Positions 33,037 to 41,272 of a stretch of 42,497 nucleotides of DNA are shown here, in pieces. The DNA comes from DAOPYE01 sp035352715 (GTDB lineage: Bacteria; Acidobacteriota; Holophagae; Holophagales; Holophagaceae), in assembly GCA_035352715.1 (NCBI GenBank), contig DAOPYE010000013.1, positions 1-42,497 on the forward strand, written 5' to 3'. The position numbers and the translations under genes were made by a program. The notes under the pieces were generated by a model. That model did no database searches. It was not told the origin of the DNA and saw only the letters and a list, made by a program, of their open reading frames with translations. Within the stretch, counting starts at the first letter, position 1, and each line of letters opens with the position of its first letter.

Positions 33037-34983
33037 CTAGTCCTCCACGTGCATGCGCACGGTGGTGACGATAACGCCCCGCTTCATCATCAGCATGGCC
33101 TTGATGCGCAGGGCCATCTGATTGTGCAGGAAGCGCTGCCACCACTTGGAGGGCACGTATTCCGGCAGGATGACGGTGAGGCAGACGTCCGGCTCCACTT
33201 GCTGGAAGCGCTCGATCTCGTCCTGGATGGGTTCAACGATGCGCCGGAAGGGGCTTGGCACCGAGCGCAGGGGGATGCCCATGCCGTAGTGCATCCAGTC
33301 GGCGCGCATCTTCTGCATGGAAGGGCTTTCGTTGAAGCCATCCGAACCCAGATCCACCGTCAGCGCCTCGACGCGATCGCCCGAGATCAGCCGGGCGTAC
33401 CGAAGCGCCTGGACCACACCCTTGTGCAGGCTGGATACCAGAACGACGGCGTGGTGCTTGCTGGGCAGCACCGCGTCCAGACGGCTGGCCGCGAGTTTGG
33501 CCTGGAGTCCGATGTAGTGCCGATGGATGTTCATGAACGTGAACACCATGATGGGAATGATCACCACCACGATCCACGCGCCGTGGCTGAACTTGGTGAT
33601 GGCGATATCCAGCATCACGATGGCGGAGGCCGTTGCGCCCACCCCGTTGATCGCGGCCTTGTAGTGCCAGTGGGGCTCCAGCTCGCGCAGCTTGGCCCAG
33701 TGCGTCACCATGCCCACCTGGCTGATGGTGAAGCCCAGGAAAACGCCCAGGGCGTAGAGCGGCAGCAGCATGTCCGGGTTGCCCTTCAGCAGCCACACCA
33801 GGAAGCCAGCCACGACCGTGAGGATCATGATGCCGTTGGAGAACACCAGACGGTCGCCCTGGCTCGCGAACTGCCGCGGCAGGTAGGAATCGCGGCCCAT
33901 GAGGGCGCCCAGGCGCGGGAAATCCGCGTAGGCCGTATTGGCCGCGATGACCAGGATGGCGAAGGTGAAGCCCTGCAGCAGGTAGTACATGAACTTGGGC
34001 AGGCCGTGGGATACATCCCCGTAGATCGCCTTGGCCAGCTTGGAGAGCAGCGTTTCCGAGACCACGGAAGGATCTGCGCTGTGGTGGTAGACCACGTTGA
34101 AGTGGTTCGCCAGCAACGTGATGCCCAGGAACATGGTGCCCAGCAGCACAATCATCCAGATCATCGTCTTCGATGCGTTGTGTTCGGCGGGTTCCTTGAA
34201 CGCGGGCACGCCGTTCGAGATGGCTTCGACACCGGTCAAGGCCGTGCATCCAGCCGAATAGGCGCGCATGAACACCCAGATCAGCGCCAGCCCCGAAAGA
34301 TGCTGCGCTTGCTGGACGGCGGCGTGTAGCTGCTCGGGATTCGGGGTCTCCACCGTCCCGAAGATCCAGCGGCCAAAGCCTACGGCGATAGTGATGAGCA
34401 TCAGGCCCACGAAGCCGTAGGTCGGTATGGCGAAGGCGGAACCGCTTTCCTTCACGCCCCGCAGATTGGCCACGGCGATGAAGATGATGGCCAGCAGGGT
34501 GAGACTGACGTTGTAGCCGCGCAGCTGGGGCATGGCCGATGTGATGGCCTGGATGCCCGCGGACACGGACACGGACACGGTCAGGATGTAATCCGTTAGC
34601 AGCGAGGCGCCGGCCACCAGGGCGGAGGTCTCGCCCAGGTTCTCCTTGGCGACGATGTAGGCGCCGCCACCGGTGGGGTAGGCCAGGATGGTCTGGCGGT
34701 AGCTGATGCCCAGGATCACCAGCAGGGCGACGATGCCGATCGCCACGGGGATCGAAAGCCCGAAGATCCAGTGAGAGGCGAAGCCGGCGGCGACGCCGAC
34801 GGCGGCCGGTCCGCTGTGCAAGGCCATGGACAAGCTGGCCATGATCTCCTGGGTGGCGTACGCCACGGAGGAAAGCGCGTCCGAACTGAACACGGCCAGC
34901 CCGACGGTGTTGCTCAGCTTGGTGTGATGGGTCTCATCGCTGGCCAGGCGGCGTCCCAGGATGAATCGGCGAAGATCAGGCAT
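33037..34983 (-). CDS. KimA-like potassium/proton symporter (APC superfamily)
   Basis: A 648-residue inner-membrane transporter with about twelve helices and a C-terminal cytosolic domain of roughly 190 residues. VGLAVFSSDALSSVAYATQE and YPTGGGAYIVAKENLG are typical of the KimA (YdaO) group of B. subtilis, which imports K+ with high affinity and binds cyclic-di-AMP at its C-terminal part. Substrate and ligand here are inferred from that family. It is the last gene of the amino-sugar operon, 20 bases after the preceding gene. ATG 34983 is used; a TTG at 35007 is in frame but would overlap that gene. Confidence 0.82.
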   Translation of the reverse strand: MPDLRRFILGRRLASDETHHTKLSNTVGLAVFSSDALSSVAYATQEIMASLSMALHSGPAAVGVAAGFASHWIFGLSIPVAIGIVALLVILGISYRQTILAYPTGGGAYIVAKENLGETSALVAGASLLTDYILTVSVSVSAGIQAITSAMPQLRGYNVSLTLLAIIFIAVANLRGVKESGSAFAIPTYGFVGLMLITIAVGFGRWIFGTVETPNPEQLHAAVQQAQHLSGLALIWVFMRAYSAGCTALTGVEAISNGVPAFKEPAEHNASKTMIWMIVLLGTMFLGITLLANHFNVVYHHSADPSVVSETLLSKLAKAIYGDVSHGLPKFMYYLLQGFTFAILVIAANTAYADFPRLGALMGRDSYLPRQFASQGDRLVFSNGIMILTVVAGFLVWLLKGNPDMLLPLYALGVFLGFTISQVGMVTHWAKLRELEPHWHYKAAINGVGATASAIVMLDIAITKFSHGAWIVVVIIPIMVFTFMNIHRHYIGLQAKLAASRLDAVLPSKHHAVVLVSSLHKGVVQALRYARLISGDRVEALTVDLGSDGFNESPSMQKMRADWMHYGMGIPLRSVPSPFRRIVEPIQDEIERFQQVEPDVCLTVILPEYVPSKWWQRFLHNQMALRIKAMLMMKRGVIVTTVRMHVED

Positions 34984-35003
34984 GGATATCCGTAAGCGGC
35001 TTT

Positions 35004-35951
35004 TCAAGTTGGGGAAGAATCGCAGGTGCCGACCCCAAGGGTGCCCCTTGAAGATCCTTTGGAACTATACGCCACGGCTTCCATGATGTGGAGTTGTCCC
35101 TGATCCAATCGCCAAAGCCAGCGCTCCAGCCTCACCCGGTTCATGGCGCGCAGCAGATCGAGGGGCTCCAGGCCGCACCAGGGATCGCTGACGTTCAGGG
35201 TTCCCGAGCTCAGAAGCTGCGCTCTCCAGTCTTCCTGGATGGGCCCCAAGGCGATGTCCGGTTCGCCCCATAGAACGGCCCGATCATGCACCATCCACAC
35301 CTCGGCGCCGCTGGACGCCAGGCATCCCAGCACGGCGGCCAGGGCTCGGGCCGTCCAGGCGTCCAGGGATTTCGCCAGGCGATCGGAAGCCGGAAAGGCG
35401 TCGTCCCAGGGATCCATCCCCCCGAAAGCGCCTTCCACTTGGCGCTGGGCCACGCATCCGATCTGGCCGAGTACGTTGGCCACGATCACCGTGCTTGGTC
35501 TGTGTGTCTCGATCCACGCTCGAAGCGCGTCTGCCTGGGGATCCAGGGAGGGCAGCAGGCCCGCCAGGCGCTCCATGGCCTGCTCGGGCGTCCGGCGGCG
35601 CCCCATGGGATCGATGCACGCGCGACGGACCGTGGCCTCCAGGGCCGCCAGGCCTCCTGTCAGATCCGCAAAGACCCATTCCGGGAAGCGCCGATGCCGA
35701 AGGAGGGTGCGGAGGCGGCTGCAGGGATCCGCATCCCAGCCCACCGTGTCCTTTGGCGCACGACGCCAGGGGATCTCCAGGCCCGAACCCGCGCCCAGGA
35801 TCAGGGTCGGTCGCGCATCATCCGCGGCATCCGCCTGGTCCAGGGCGTCCCCGATGAAAGCCCGGACCCGCGCCAAGTGGGGATCCCAGCCGCGCCGGGA
35901 GCGGCCCAGGAACGCGCGCTGCTCTCGCGCCAGCAACCGTGACAGAACCAT
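35004..35951 (-). CDS. Rossmann-like protein, possible SAM-dependent methyltransferase, function unknown
   Basis: A 315-residue soluble protein not assigned to a named family. TLILGAGSGLEIPWRR (about 49-64) looks like a SAM-binding loop, followed by TVGWDADPCSRLR, where an acidic residue would hold the ribose. VIVANVLGQIG and VWMVHDRAVLWGEPDI fit later strands of a class I methyltransferase. No catalytic motif reveals the target. It lies between the ROK kinase gene (13 bases upstream) and the KimA-like gene in a tight operon. Fold confidence is moderate; function is unknown. Confidence 0.6.
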   Translation of the reverse strand: MVLSRLLAREQRAFLGRSRRGWDPHLARVRAFIGDALDQADAADDARPTLILGAGSGLEIPWRRAPKDTVGWDADPCSRLRTLLRHRRFPEWVFADLTGGLAALEATVRRACIDPMGRRRTPEQAMERLAGLLPSLDPQADALRAWIETHRPSTVIVANVLGQIGCVAQRQVEGAFGGMDPWDDAFPASDRLAKSLDAWTARALAAVLGCLASSGAEVWMVHDRAVLWGEPDIALGPIQEDWRAQLLSSGTLNVSDPWCGLEPLDLLRAMNRVRLERWLWRLDQGQLHIMEAVAYSSKGSSRGTLGVGTCDSSPT

Positions 35952-35964
35952 GGGAAAGCCTACC

Positions 35965-36885
35965 TCACGCGTCGGCGCACAGCGCCGCCGCCCCCAGGAT
36001 GCCCGCGTCGTTGCCCAGTTCTGCTGGGCGAATGGTCAGGCCGCGCTGGTGGTAGGCAATGAGATGGGCCTTCAGCCAATGCTCCATCGTCGGCCTCAGG
36101 TGGGGCAGGCAGGGCGCGATGCCGCCGCCGATGTAGATCGTCGGGATATCCAGGATGACGATGAAAGCCGCCAGGGCCTCGGCCAGCATCTGTCCTGCGT
36201 CGGCAAAGGTCTGCAGGGCCGCGGCATCACCTGCTTCCGCGGCGGCCAGAATCATCTGGGGCGAAGGACAGGGATCTTGGGTTAGGGGAGAAACGGTGCC
36301 TTTGGCGTGTTTCGCCGCGCGTTTGCCCAATCCCGTGCGGGCGATATTGCGCTCCAGGATGCGCCCCTCCCACGAGGGCATCAGCCCTAGTTCCAGCGCG
36401 TTGCCGCGTCCGCCGGTGAAGAGTTGGCCGTCCACGATGGCCGCGCTGCCGATGCCCGTGCCAATAGTGATGAAGCCGAAGGTGGTTTCTGGAATGCTCG
36501 CGTCGAAGACATGCGCACCCATGGCGGCGGCGTTGGCGTCGTTCTCCAGGCGCACGGCGAGTTCCAGATGGCGGTCCTGAAGGCGGTCCCGCAGTGAGAA
36601 GCCGTTCAGCACCGGTAGGTTCAGCACCTCCAGCGGCGTGGACCGATCCTTGGAAAGTACGCCGGGCAGGCCCACGCCGATGCTCTGGATCGCGTGCCTG
36701 GCTCGCAAAGGTTCGATGATCCATTCGTCCAGATCGCGCGCCGGATTGCCTCCGAGGCCAAGGGCAGAGGAATCATGCGCGAGGCGATCCACGATGTAGC
36801 CTTCGGCGTCCACAACGCCAGCCTTGATGGTCGTGCCGCCAATATCAATGCCCAGACGAAACGGGCCAGCCGTGGGCGTATTCAT
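35965..36885 (-). CDS. ROK-family sugar kinase without the usual zinc motif
   Basis: A 306-residue cytosolic kinase. The phosphate-binding loop is LGIDIGGTTIKAGVVD, the catalytic aspartate is D106 in ENDANAAAMGA, and ITIGTGIGSAAIVDG is the second phosphate motif. Most ROK proteins next have ExGH and then a CxCGxxGCxE zinc site; here the segment is ALELGLMPSWEGRILERN, with Leu158 for His and no cysteines. In the operon with nagB, the likely substrate is glucosamine or N-acetylglucosamine, but ROK kinases vary. TGGAG precedes ATG 36885; ATG 36900 overlaps the lacI stop (TGATG) and is an alternative start. Confidence 0.85.
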   Translation of the reverse strand: MNTPTAGPFRLGIDIGGTTIKAGVVDAEGYIVDRLAHDSSALGLGGNPARDLDEWIIEPLRARHAIQSIGVGLPGVLSKDRSTPLEVLNLPVLNGFSLRDRLQDRHLELAVRLENDANAAAMGAHVFDASIPETTFGFITIGTGIGSAAIVDGQLFTGGRGNALELGLMPSWEGRILERNIARTGLGKRAAKHAKGTVSPLTQDPCPSPQMILAAAEAGDAAALQTFADAGQMLAEALAAFIVILDIPTIYIGGGIAPCLPHLRPTMEHWLKAHLIAYHQRGLTIRPAELGNDAGILGAAALCADA

Positions 36886-36899
36886 GAGGGCTCCAGGCA

Positions 36900-37967
36900 T
36901 CAGCGGCGGCGCACCGGCTGGGTGGGGGGTGCTTTGCGCGCAGGGGGTTCGGCGCCGCATCCGCAGGACTGGCGCAGGATGAGCTGCGTGGGCAGCAGGG
37001 TGACGCGGGCTTCCATGGGCGCGCCTTCGATGATGCGCAGCAGTTGATGGATGCCTTCGCGGCCCACCTGTTCCGTGGGCGCGCGGACCGTGGTCAGCGG
37101 GGGCGTGAGATGGATCGAAAAGGGCACGTCGTCGAAGCCGATCAGCGAGATGTCATTGGGGATGCGAAGCCCCGCCGCGTGCAGCGCGGCGAGCACGCCG
37201 GTGGCGGAATCATCGTCGCCGCTGAACACTGCGTCGAAGGCCGCGCCTTTCTCCAGCAATTCGCGCATGGCCTGTTCCGCACCATCCCGCGAAAAACCGC
37301 CCCGTGCGATGAGGGCCGGATCGACGGCCAGGCCCGCCTGCTCGTGGGCCAGCAGGTAGCCGCGCTCGCGCCGCTGGGACTCCTCGCTGCGCTCCGGGCC
37401 GCGCAGGAAGACGATGCGCCTGCGCCCGTGCACCTGGATCAGATGTTCCACCGCCAGTTGCGCGCCGCGCTCGTTCTCGATCGTGATGGTGGGGATCGCC
37501 ACCCGGTCCGGGGCCGCCTGATGCAGCAGCACGACGGGAAAGCCGGCGCGGCGCAGGCGGTCCAGTTCCTTGGGCGGCAGGCTGCGCGAGAACACCAGCA
37601 GCCCGTCGGTGTTGTGCTCGCCCAGCCGGGGGATTGCGGAGTCCTCGCGGGACGTGGCGGTCTGGATCAGCAGGGCATAGCCCGCCTCGGTCGCGGCGGT
37701 CTCGATGCCCCGCAGCAGGGGCAGGAAGAACGCCCCGCTGATCTCGGGCACCAGCAGTCCCAGGGTGTGGGTCTTGCGCGAAGCCAGCACCCGCGCCGCG
37801 GCCCTGGGCACGTAGGCCAGATCCCGGATCGCCGCCTGCACCCGTTCCGCCGTCTCTGGGATCACGGGCGTGCTGCCGTTCACCACGCGGCTGACCGTGG
37901 CGATGGAGACGCCCGCCTGTCGCGCCACATCACCAATCGTTGCGGTGGAGGATGGGGTTCTTGCCAT
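36900..37967 (-). CDS. LacI-family transcriptional regulator
   Basis: A 355-residue repressor. The N-terminal helix-turn-helix is TIGDVARQAGVSIATVSRVV, with a hinge near AARVLASRKT. The sugar-binding domain starts LGLLVPEISGAFFLPLLRGI and includes DISLIGFDDVPFSIHLTPPL and TTVRAPTEQVGREGIHQLL. A short basic tail has two cysteines (QSCGCGAEPP). It lies inside the amino-sugar operon and probably controls it, most likely through the palindrome at 39686-39701. The inducer may be an amino sugar or its phosphate. ATG 37967 was chosen because the frame upstream overlaps nagB. Confidence 0.93.
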   Translation of the reverse strand: MARTPSSTATIGDVARQAGVSIATVSRVVNGSTPVIPETAERVQAAIRDLAYVPRAAARVLASRKTHTLGLLVPEISGAFFLPLLRGIETAATEAGYALLIQTATSREDSAIPRLGEHNTDGLLVFSRSLPPKELDRLRRAGFPVVLLHQAAPDRVAIPTITIENERGAQLAVEHLIQVHGRRRIVFLRGPERSEESQRRERGYLLAHEQAGLAVDPALIARGGFSRDGAEQAMRELLEKGAAFDAVFSGDDDSATGVLAALHAAGLRIPNDISLIGFDDVPFSIHLTPPLTTVRAPTEQVGREGIHQLLRIIEGAPMEARVTLLPTQLILRQSCGCGAEPPARKAPPTQPVRRR

Positions 37968-37978
37968 GGCCGGTCCGC

Positions 37979-38803
37979 TCAGCGCTCTGCCCGACGGGCG
38001 CCGGGGGCTTGGAGATGCTGGAATTCCTGCCACTCCAGCTCGTTGTGGAAGATCCACCGGTAGTAGCCCTTGCCCTGAAGCTCGGCGGCGGCGTCTTCAT
38101 CCAGGATCACCTGGCAGTTGGGATGCAGCTGCAGCGCCGAGGCGGTGACCATGGACGTGATGGGGCCTTCGACGGCTTTGGCCACGATGTCGGCTTTGGC
38201 GCTGCCCGTCGCCACCAGGATGCAGCGCTTGGCCTCCAGGATGGTGCCGACGCCCATGGTGATGGCGCGGGGCGGAACCTGTTCGGCGTCCCCGCCAAAC
38301 ATGCCTGCGTTCTGTTCGCGCGTGGAAGGCGTCAGTGCCTTCTCCCGCGTGCGCGATGCCAGGGCCGAAATGGGCTCGTTAAAACCGATGTGCCCGCTGG
38401 CGCCGATGCCCAGCAGTTGCAGATCGATGCCGCCCGCCGCCTGGATCAGCGCCTCGTAGCTGCGGCATTCCCAGGCCAGGTTCGTGGCGACGCCATTGGG
38501 CAGGTGCGTGCAGGCGGGGTCGATGTTCACATGATCAAATAGTTTTTCCTGCATGTACCGCCGGTACGAATTGGGATGATCGGCGGGCAGGCCAATGTAT
38601 TCGTCCAGATTGAAGGTGCGGCAGTGCGAGAAGTTCAGCCCTTCCTGGCAGTGCATCTCGACCAGATCGGCGTAGACGCGCTCCATGGTGCGGCCCGTGG
38701 CCATGCCAAGCACCAGCTCAGGGCGCGCCCTCAACTCCTTATCGACGATGCGCGCCGTCAGCAGCGCGGCCTGATCCAGATTGGGGAGGATGATCACTTC
38801 CAC
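37979..38803 (-). CDS. nagB: glucosamine-6-phosphate deaminase
   Basis: The enzyme turns glucosamine-6-phosphate into fructose-6-phosphate and ammonia. The 274-residue product matches NagB: VLGMATGRTMERVYADL, RTFNLDEYIGLPADHPNSY with D67 (D72 in E. coli), LLGIGASGHIGFNEPISALA with H138 and E143 (H143 and E148), and ILVATGSAKADIVAKAVEG. The position of E. coli D141 is Ser136 here; other bacterial enzymes also vary at this site. The start is GTG at 38803, supported by GGAGG five bases upstream. It lies 12 bases after the PIG-L gene and 11 before lacI. Confidence 0.95.
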   Translation of the reverse strand: MEVIILPNLDQAALLTARIVDKELRARPELVLGMATGRTMERVYADLVEMHCQEGLNFSHCRTFNLDEYIGLPADHPNSYRRYMQEKLFDHVNIDPACTHLPNGVATNLAWECRSYEALIQAAGGIDLQLLGIGASGHIGFNEPISALASRTREKALTPSTREQNAGMFGGDAEQVPPRAITMGVGTILEAKRCILVATGSAKADIVAKAVEGPITSMVTASALQLHPNCQVILDEDAAAELQGKGYYRWIFHNELEWQEFQHLQAPGARRAER

Positions 38804-38815
38804 GGGTGCCTCCGA

Positions 38816-39673
38816 TCAACCAAACAGTTCTGCGAGATCTGAATCCACGGACATCACCCGGCCGCCCGGAAAGATATCCGACAGTGACTGTCCATTCCAT
38901 TCCCGCAGCCGGTACAGGGTCGCGAACTGGAAATCCGGGGCGGCGCCGCCCTGTCCGCCCACCAGTTCGCCGCCGCGCCTCACGTTGTCCGCCATCCACG
39001 CGGGCAGGCTCAGGTGATAGGGGTTGCGTGCCACTTCCCCCACATGGAAGGACAGGGCGGCCACCAGATCGGCCACGTCATCCGCAGAGGATTCGATCAT
39101 CAGATTCGGCTCAGCGTTGGCGCCCCAGAACTCGGTCTCGATCACGTTGCACCGGAAATCCGGGGGCAGGCTCGCGAGCGCGTCCATCAGCAGGGCATGG
39201 GTTCCGATGTGCGTCCCATTCCAGTCGCCCCCGTGGGGGAAGCACACCACCACCGGGCGTTCGCGCGCCAGGAGATCCGCCATGGCTCGGACCGCGCGGA
39301 GCCAGTTCTCGGGATTCCGGGATCGCCCCTGGATGGAGATGTCCGTCCATCCCCCTTCGCCCGCGGGTACCAGCTCCCAGCCCAGGAACGCCAGCGCCCC
39401 GCGCAGCTCCTGAAGCCGCTCCAGGCGCCGCTCGATGCGGCTGCCCAGCGTGACGGGCACCACGCCCACGCGGGCGCCGCGCTCGCGCAGGAGCCGCAGC
39501 GGTAGCGCACCCGTGATGCATTCGTCATCGGGGTGCGGCGCGAAGATCAGCACGCGGGGGCCGTTGGACGCGGATGGAACGGCCACTGACGCCATGCCGC
39601 CCAAGGGCAGGGCGTGCGCGCGGGCACGCAGCGCCGCGAATGCTGCCACATAGTCTCGATACGGGTGCTTCAT
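38816..39673 (-). CDS. PIG-L (LmbE-like) family N-deacetylase
   Basis: A 285-residue zinc-dependent deacetylase. The metal motif is IFAPHPDDECITGALPLRLL (H47, D49, D50), and GGDWNGTHIGTHALLM supplies the third histidine. Family members remove acetyl from N-acetylglucosamine groups in small molecules or sugars. As first gene of an operon with nagB and a ROK kinase it probably deacetylates N-acetyl-hexosamine or chitobiose, in place of NagA, which is not in the window. GAGAGG precedes ATG 39673. The carrier substrate is inferred. Confidence 0.88.
   Translation of the reverse strand: MKHPYRDYVAAFAALRARAHALPLGGMASVAVPSASNGPRVLIFAPHPDDECITGALPLRLLRERGARVGVVPVTLGSRIERRLERLQELRGALAFLGWELVPAGEGGWTDISIQGRSRNPENWLRAVRAMADLLARERPVVVCFPHGGDWNGTHIGTHALLMDALASLPPDFRCNVIETEFWGANAEPNLMIESSADDVADLVAALSFHVGEVARNPYHLSLPAWMADNVRRGGELVGGQGGAAPDFQFATLYRLREWNGQSLSDIFPGGRVMSVDSDLAELFG
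38880..38892. repeat. 13-bp palindrome, second of two identical copies
   Basis: GACAGTGACTGTC, identical to 24287-24299 and again followed by C, lies near the end of the PIG-L gene. No third copy was noticed in the window. Confidence 0.3.
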
Positions 39674-39685
39674 GAGCCTCTCGGC

Positions 39686-39701
39686 ATGTAAGGGCTTACA
39701 T
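39686..39701 (-). promoter_or_regulatory. candidate LacI-type operator of the amino-sugar operon
   Basis: ATGTAAG and CTTACAT are perfect complements around GG (16 bases in all), the shape of a LacI-family site. It overlaps the -10 box of the candidate promoter and ends 13 bases before the PIG-L start, where a bound repressor would block transcription. Confidence 0.6.
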
Positions 39702-39723
39702 TCAACGCTCAAGGGCGTTTCAA
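39695..39723 (-). promoter_or_regulatory. candidate promoter of the six-gene amino-sugar operon
   Basis: On the minus strand TTGAAA (39718-39723) and TGTAAG (39695-39700) are exactly 17 bases apart; each has 4 of 6 consensus matches. The start point would fall near 39688, giving a leader of about 15 bases with GAGAGG before the PIG-L ATG. Confidence 0.5.
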
Positions 39724-39803
39724 GGCAAGAGGCATTTCGAGCCGGGCCGTTCAGTGGCGCTATGCTACGTCCTCACCGCATCGTGTTTTGATCTGGAGAT
39801 CCC

Positions 39804-40577
39804 GTGCGCCCCGAACATCCCATCGTCCTCATCACCGGCGCTTCATCGGGCATTGGGGAAGCCACGGCGCGGATGCTGGCCGCCCGCGGCTGCCATCTGG
39901 CGCTGGGCGCTCGCCGCGGGGAGCGCGTACGGGCCCTGGCGGATGAGCTGGCGGAAGCCCATGGCGTGCGGACCTTCGCCGCGGCTTTGGATACGCGCGA
40001 AACGAATTCGGTGGATGCGTTCGTGGAGAGCGCTACCGCATCCCTGGGTGGACTGCATGGCGTGGTGGCCAACGCTGGCTTGTCACGGGGCATGGACAAG
40101 CTTGATTCGGTCCTGGAATCAGACTGGCAAGAGATGCTGCACACCAACGTGGAAGGGGTGATCCGCACGCTGAAGGCTTCGCTGCCACATCTGCGCCGGA
40201 GCGGATGGGGCCACATCTTCTTCATCGGAAGCACGGCGGGTCGCGCCGTCTACGAAGGGGCGGCGGCCTATTGCGCCTCCAAGAGCGCGGTGAAGGCTCT
40301 CGCCGCGACCCTGCGCCTGGAACTGTGCGGCGAACCCATTCGCGTCACCTGCGTGGATCCTGGCATGGTCGAAACCGAGTTCTCTGCCGTGCGGTTCCGG
40401 GACGAAGTTCGGGCCGCGAAGCTGTACGAAGGCATCGAGCCTCTGCGCGGCGAGGATGTGGCCGAGTGCATCCGCTGGGCGCTGGAACTGCCGGACCACG
40501 TGAACATCGACGAGATGCTGGTCAAGTGCCGGGATCAGGCCAGCAACACCATGGCGCGCGTTCATCGCCGCGCCTGA
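39804..40577 (+). CDS. short-chain dehydrogenase/reductase (SDR), YdfG-like
   Basis: A 257-residue NAD(P)-dependent oxidoreductase. The cofactor loop is LITGASSGIGEATARML, followed by an ARRGER segment that favours NADP. VVANAG, the serine in FIGSTAGRAVYEG and the catalytic Tyr and Lys in AAYCASKSAVKAL are in place. CVDPGMVETEFSAVRFRDEV and HVNIDEMLVKCRDQA resemble YdfG-like 3-hydroxy-acid or serine dehydrogenases; the true substrate is unknown. The start is GTG at 39804, preceded by GGAGAT. It is divergent from the amino-sugar operon. Confidence 0.88.
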   Translation: MRPEHPIVLITGASSGIGEATARMLAARGCHLALGARRGERVRALADELAEAHGVRTFAAALDTRETNSVDAFVESATASLGGLHGVVANAGLSRGMDKLDSVLESDWQEMLHTNVEGVIRTLKASLPHLRRSGWGHIFFIGSTAGRAVYEGAAAYCASKSAVKALAATLRLELCGEPIRVTCVDPGMVETEFSAVRFRDEVRAAKLYEGIEPLRGEDVAECIRWALELPDHVNIDEMLVKCRDQASNTMARVHRRA

Positions 40578-40594
40578 TTCGCCGCATGGAAAGG

Positions 40595-41272
40595 CTAGAT
40601 CCAGCGGATCAGCAGCGGCACCAGGATGGCCGTCAGCAGGCCATTGAGGGCCATGGCGAGCCCGGCGAAAGCACCCAGGCGATGATCGAGCTGGAAAGCC
40701 CTCGCGGTACCAAACCCGTGGGCGGATAGGCCCTGGGCGAAGCCGCGCACGGCGGGATCCTTCACGCGCAACAGATCCAGCATTCCGAAGGTCCAGGTGG
40801 CTCCCACCAGTCCCGTCAGGACGACGAAGACCGCGGCCAGGGCTGGCTCTCCGCCCAGCTTGTCCATGATGCCCATGGCGATGGGCGTGGTGACGGATTT
40901 GGGCGCCAGGGCGAGCTGGACGTTCTGCGGCAGGCCGAAGGCGCGGCCGATCAGCACGGCGCTCAGGATGCCCGCCACCGATCCGCAGAGCAGCGCCAGG
41001 AACAGCGGCCGGTAGAGGGTCTTCAGGCGGGGCCATTGAAGGTAGAGCGGATAGGCCAGCGCCACGGTGGCGGGTCCCAGCATGAAGTGGATGGGGCGCA
41101 CGGCCTGGAAGTAATTGGGATAGGGAATTCGCAGCGCCAACAGGACGATCGCCACCACGACCAGGCTGAGCAGCGCGGGGTTCAACAGGGGTGGATTGCC
41201 AAAGCGTCGGCTAAGTCTGCTTGAGAGCAGATAGATGCCCAGGGTGCCCGCGAGGGCGGCCAGCTCAAACAC
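40595..41272 (-). CDS. lrgB: LrgB/CidB-family membrane protein
   Basis: A 225-residue inner-membrane protein with about six helices and the LrgB signatures PPLLNPALLSL, MLGPATVALAYPLYLQW, PKSVTTPIAMGIMDKLGG and LSAHGFGTARAF. LrgA and LrgB work together; family members have been tied to control of murein hydrolases and, in plants and Bacillus, to carrying glycolate or pyruvate. Which applies here is unknown. GTG 41272 is the start, with GGAGGAG upstream. It overlaps lrgA by 8 bases and is coupled to it. Confidence 0.92.
   Translation of the reverse strand: MFELAALAGTLGIYLLSSRLSRRFGNPPLLNPALLSLVVVAIVLLALRIPYPNYFQAVRPIHFMLGPATVALAYPLYLQWPRLKTLYRPLFLALLCGSVAGILSAVLIGRAFGLPQNVQLALAPKSVTTPIAMGIMDKLGGEPALAAVFVVLTGLVGATWTFGMLDLLRVKDPAVRGFAQGLSAHGFGTARAFQLDHRLGAFAGLAMALNGLLTAILVPLLIRWI

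Noticed and set aside
34560..34580. GGACAC tandem triplet
   Set aside because: It codes Val-Ser repeats in a KimA membrane segment; three units are too few to count as a repeat element.
39737..39766. Possible promoter for the SDR gene (TTCGAG / TATGCT)
   Set aside because: The -10 is acceptable but the -35 matches only 3 of 6 positions; too weak to list.
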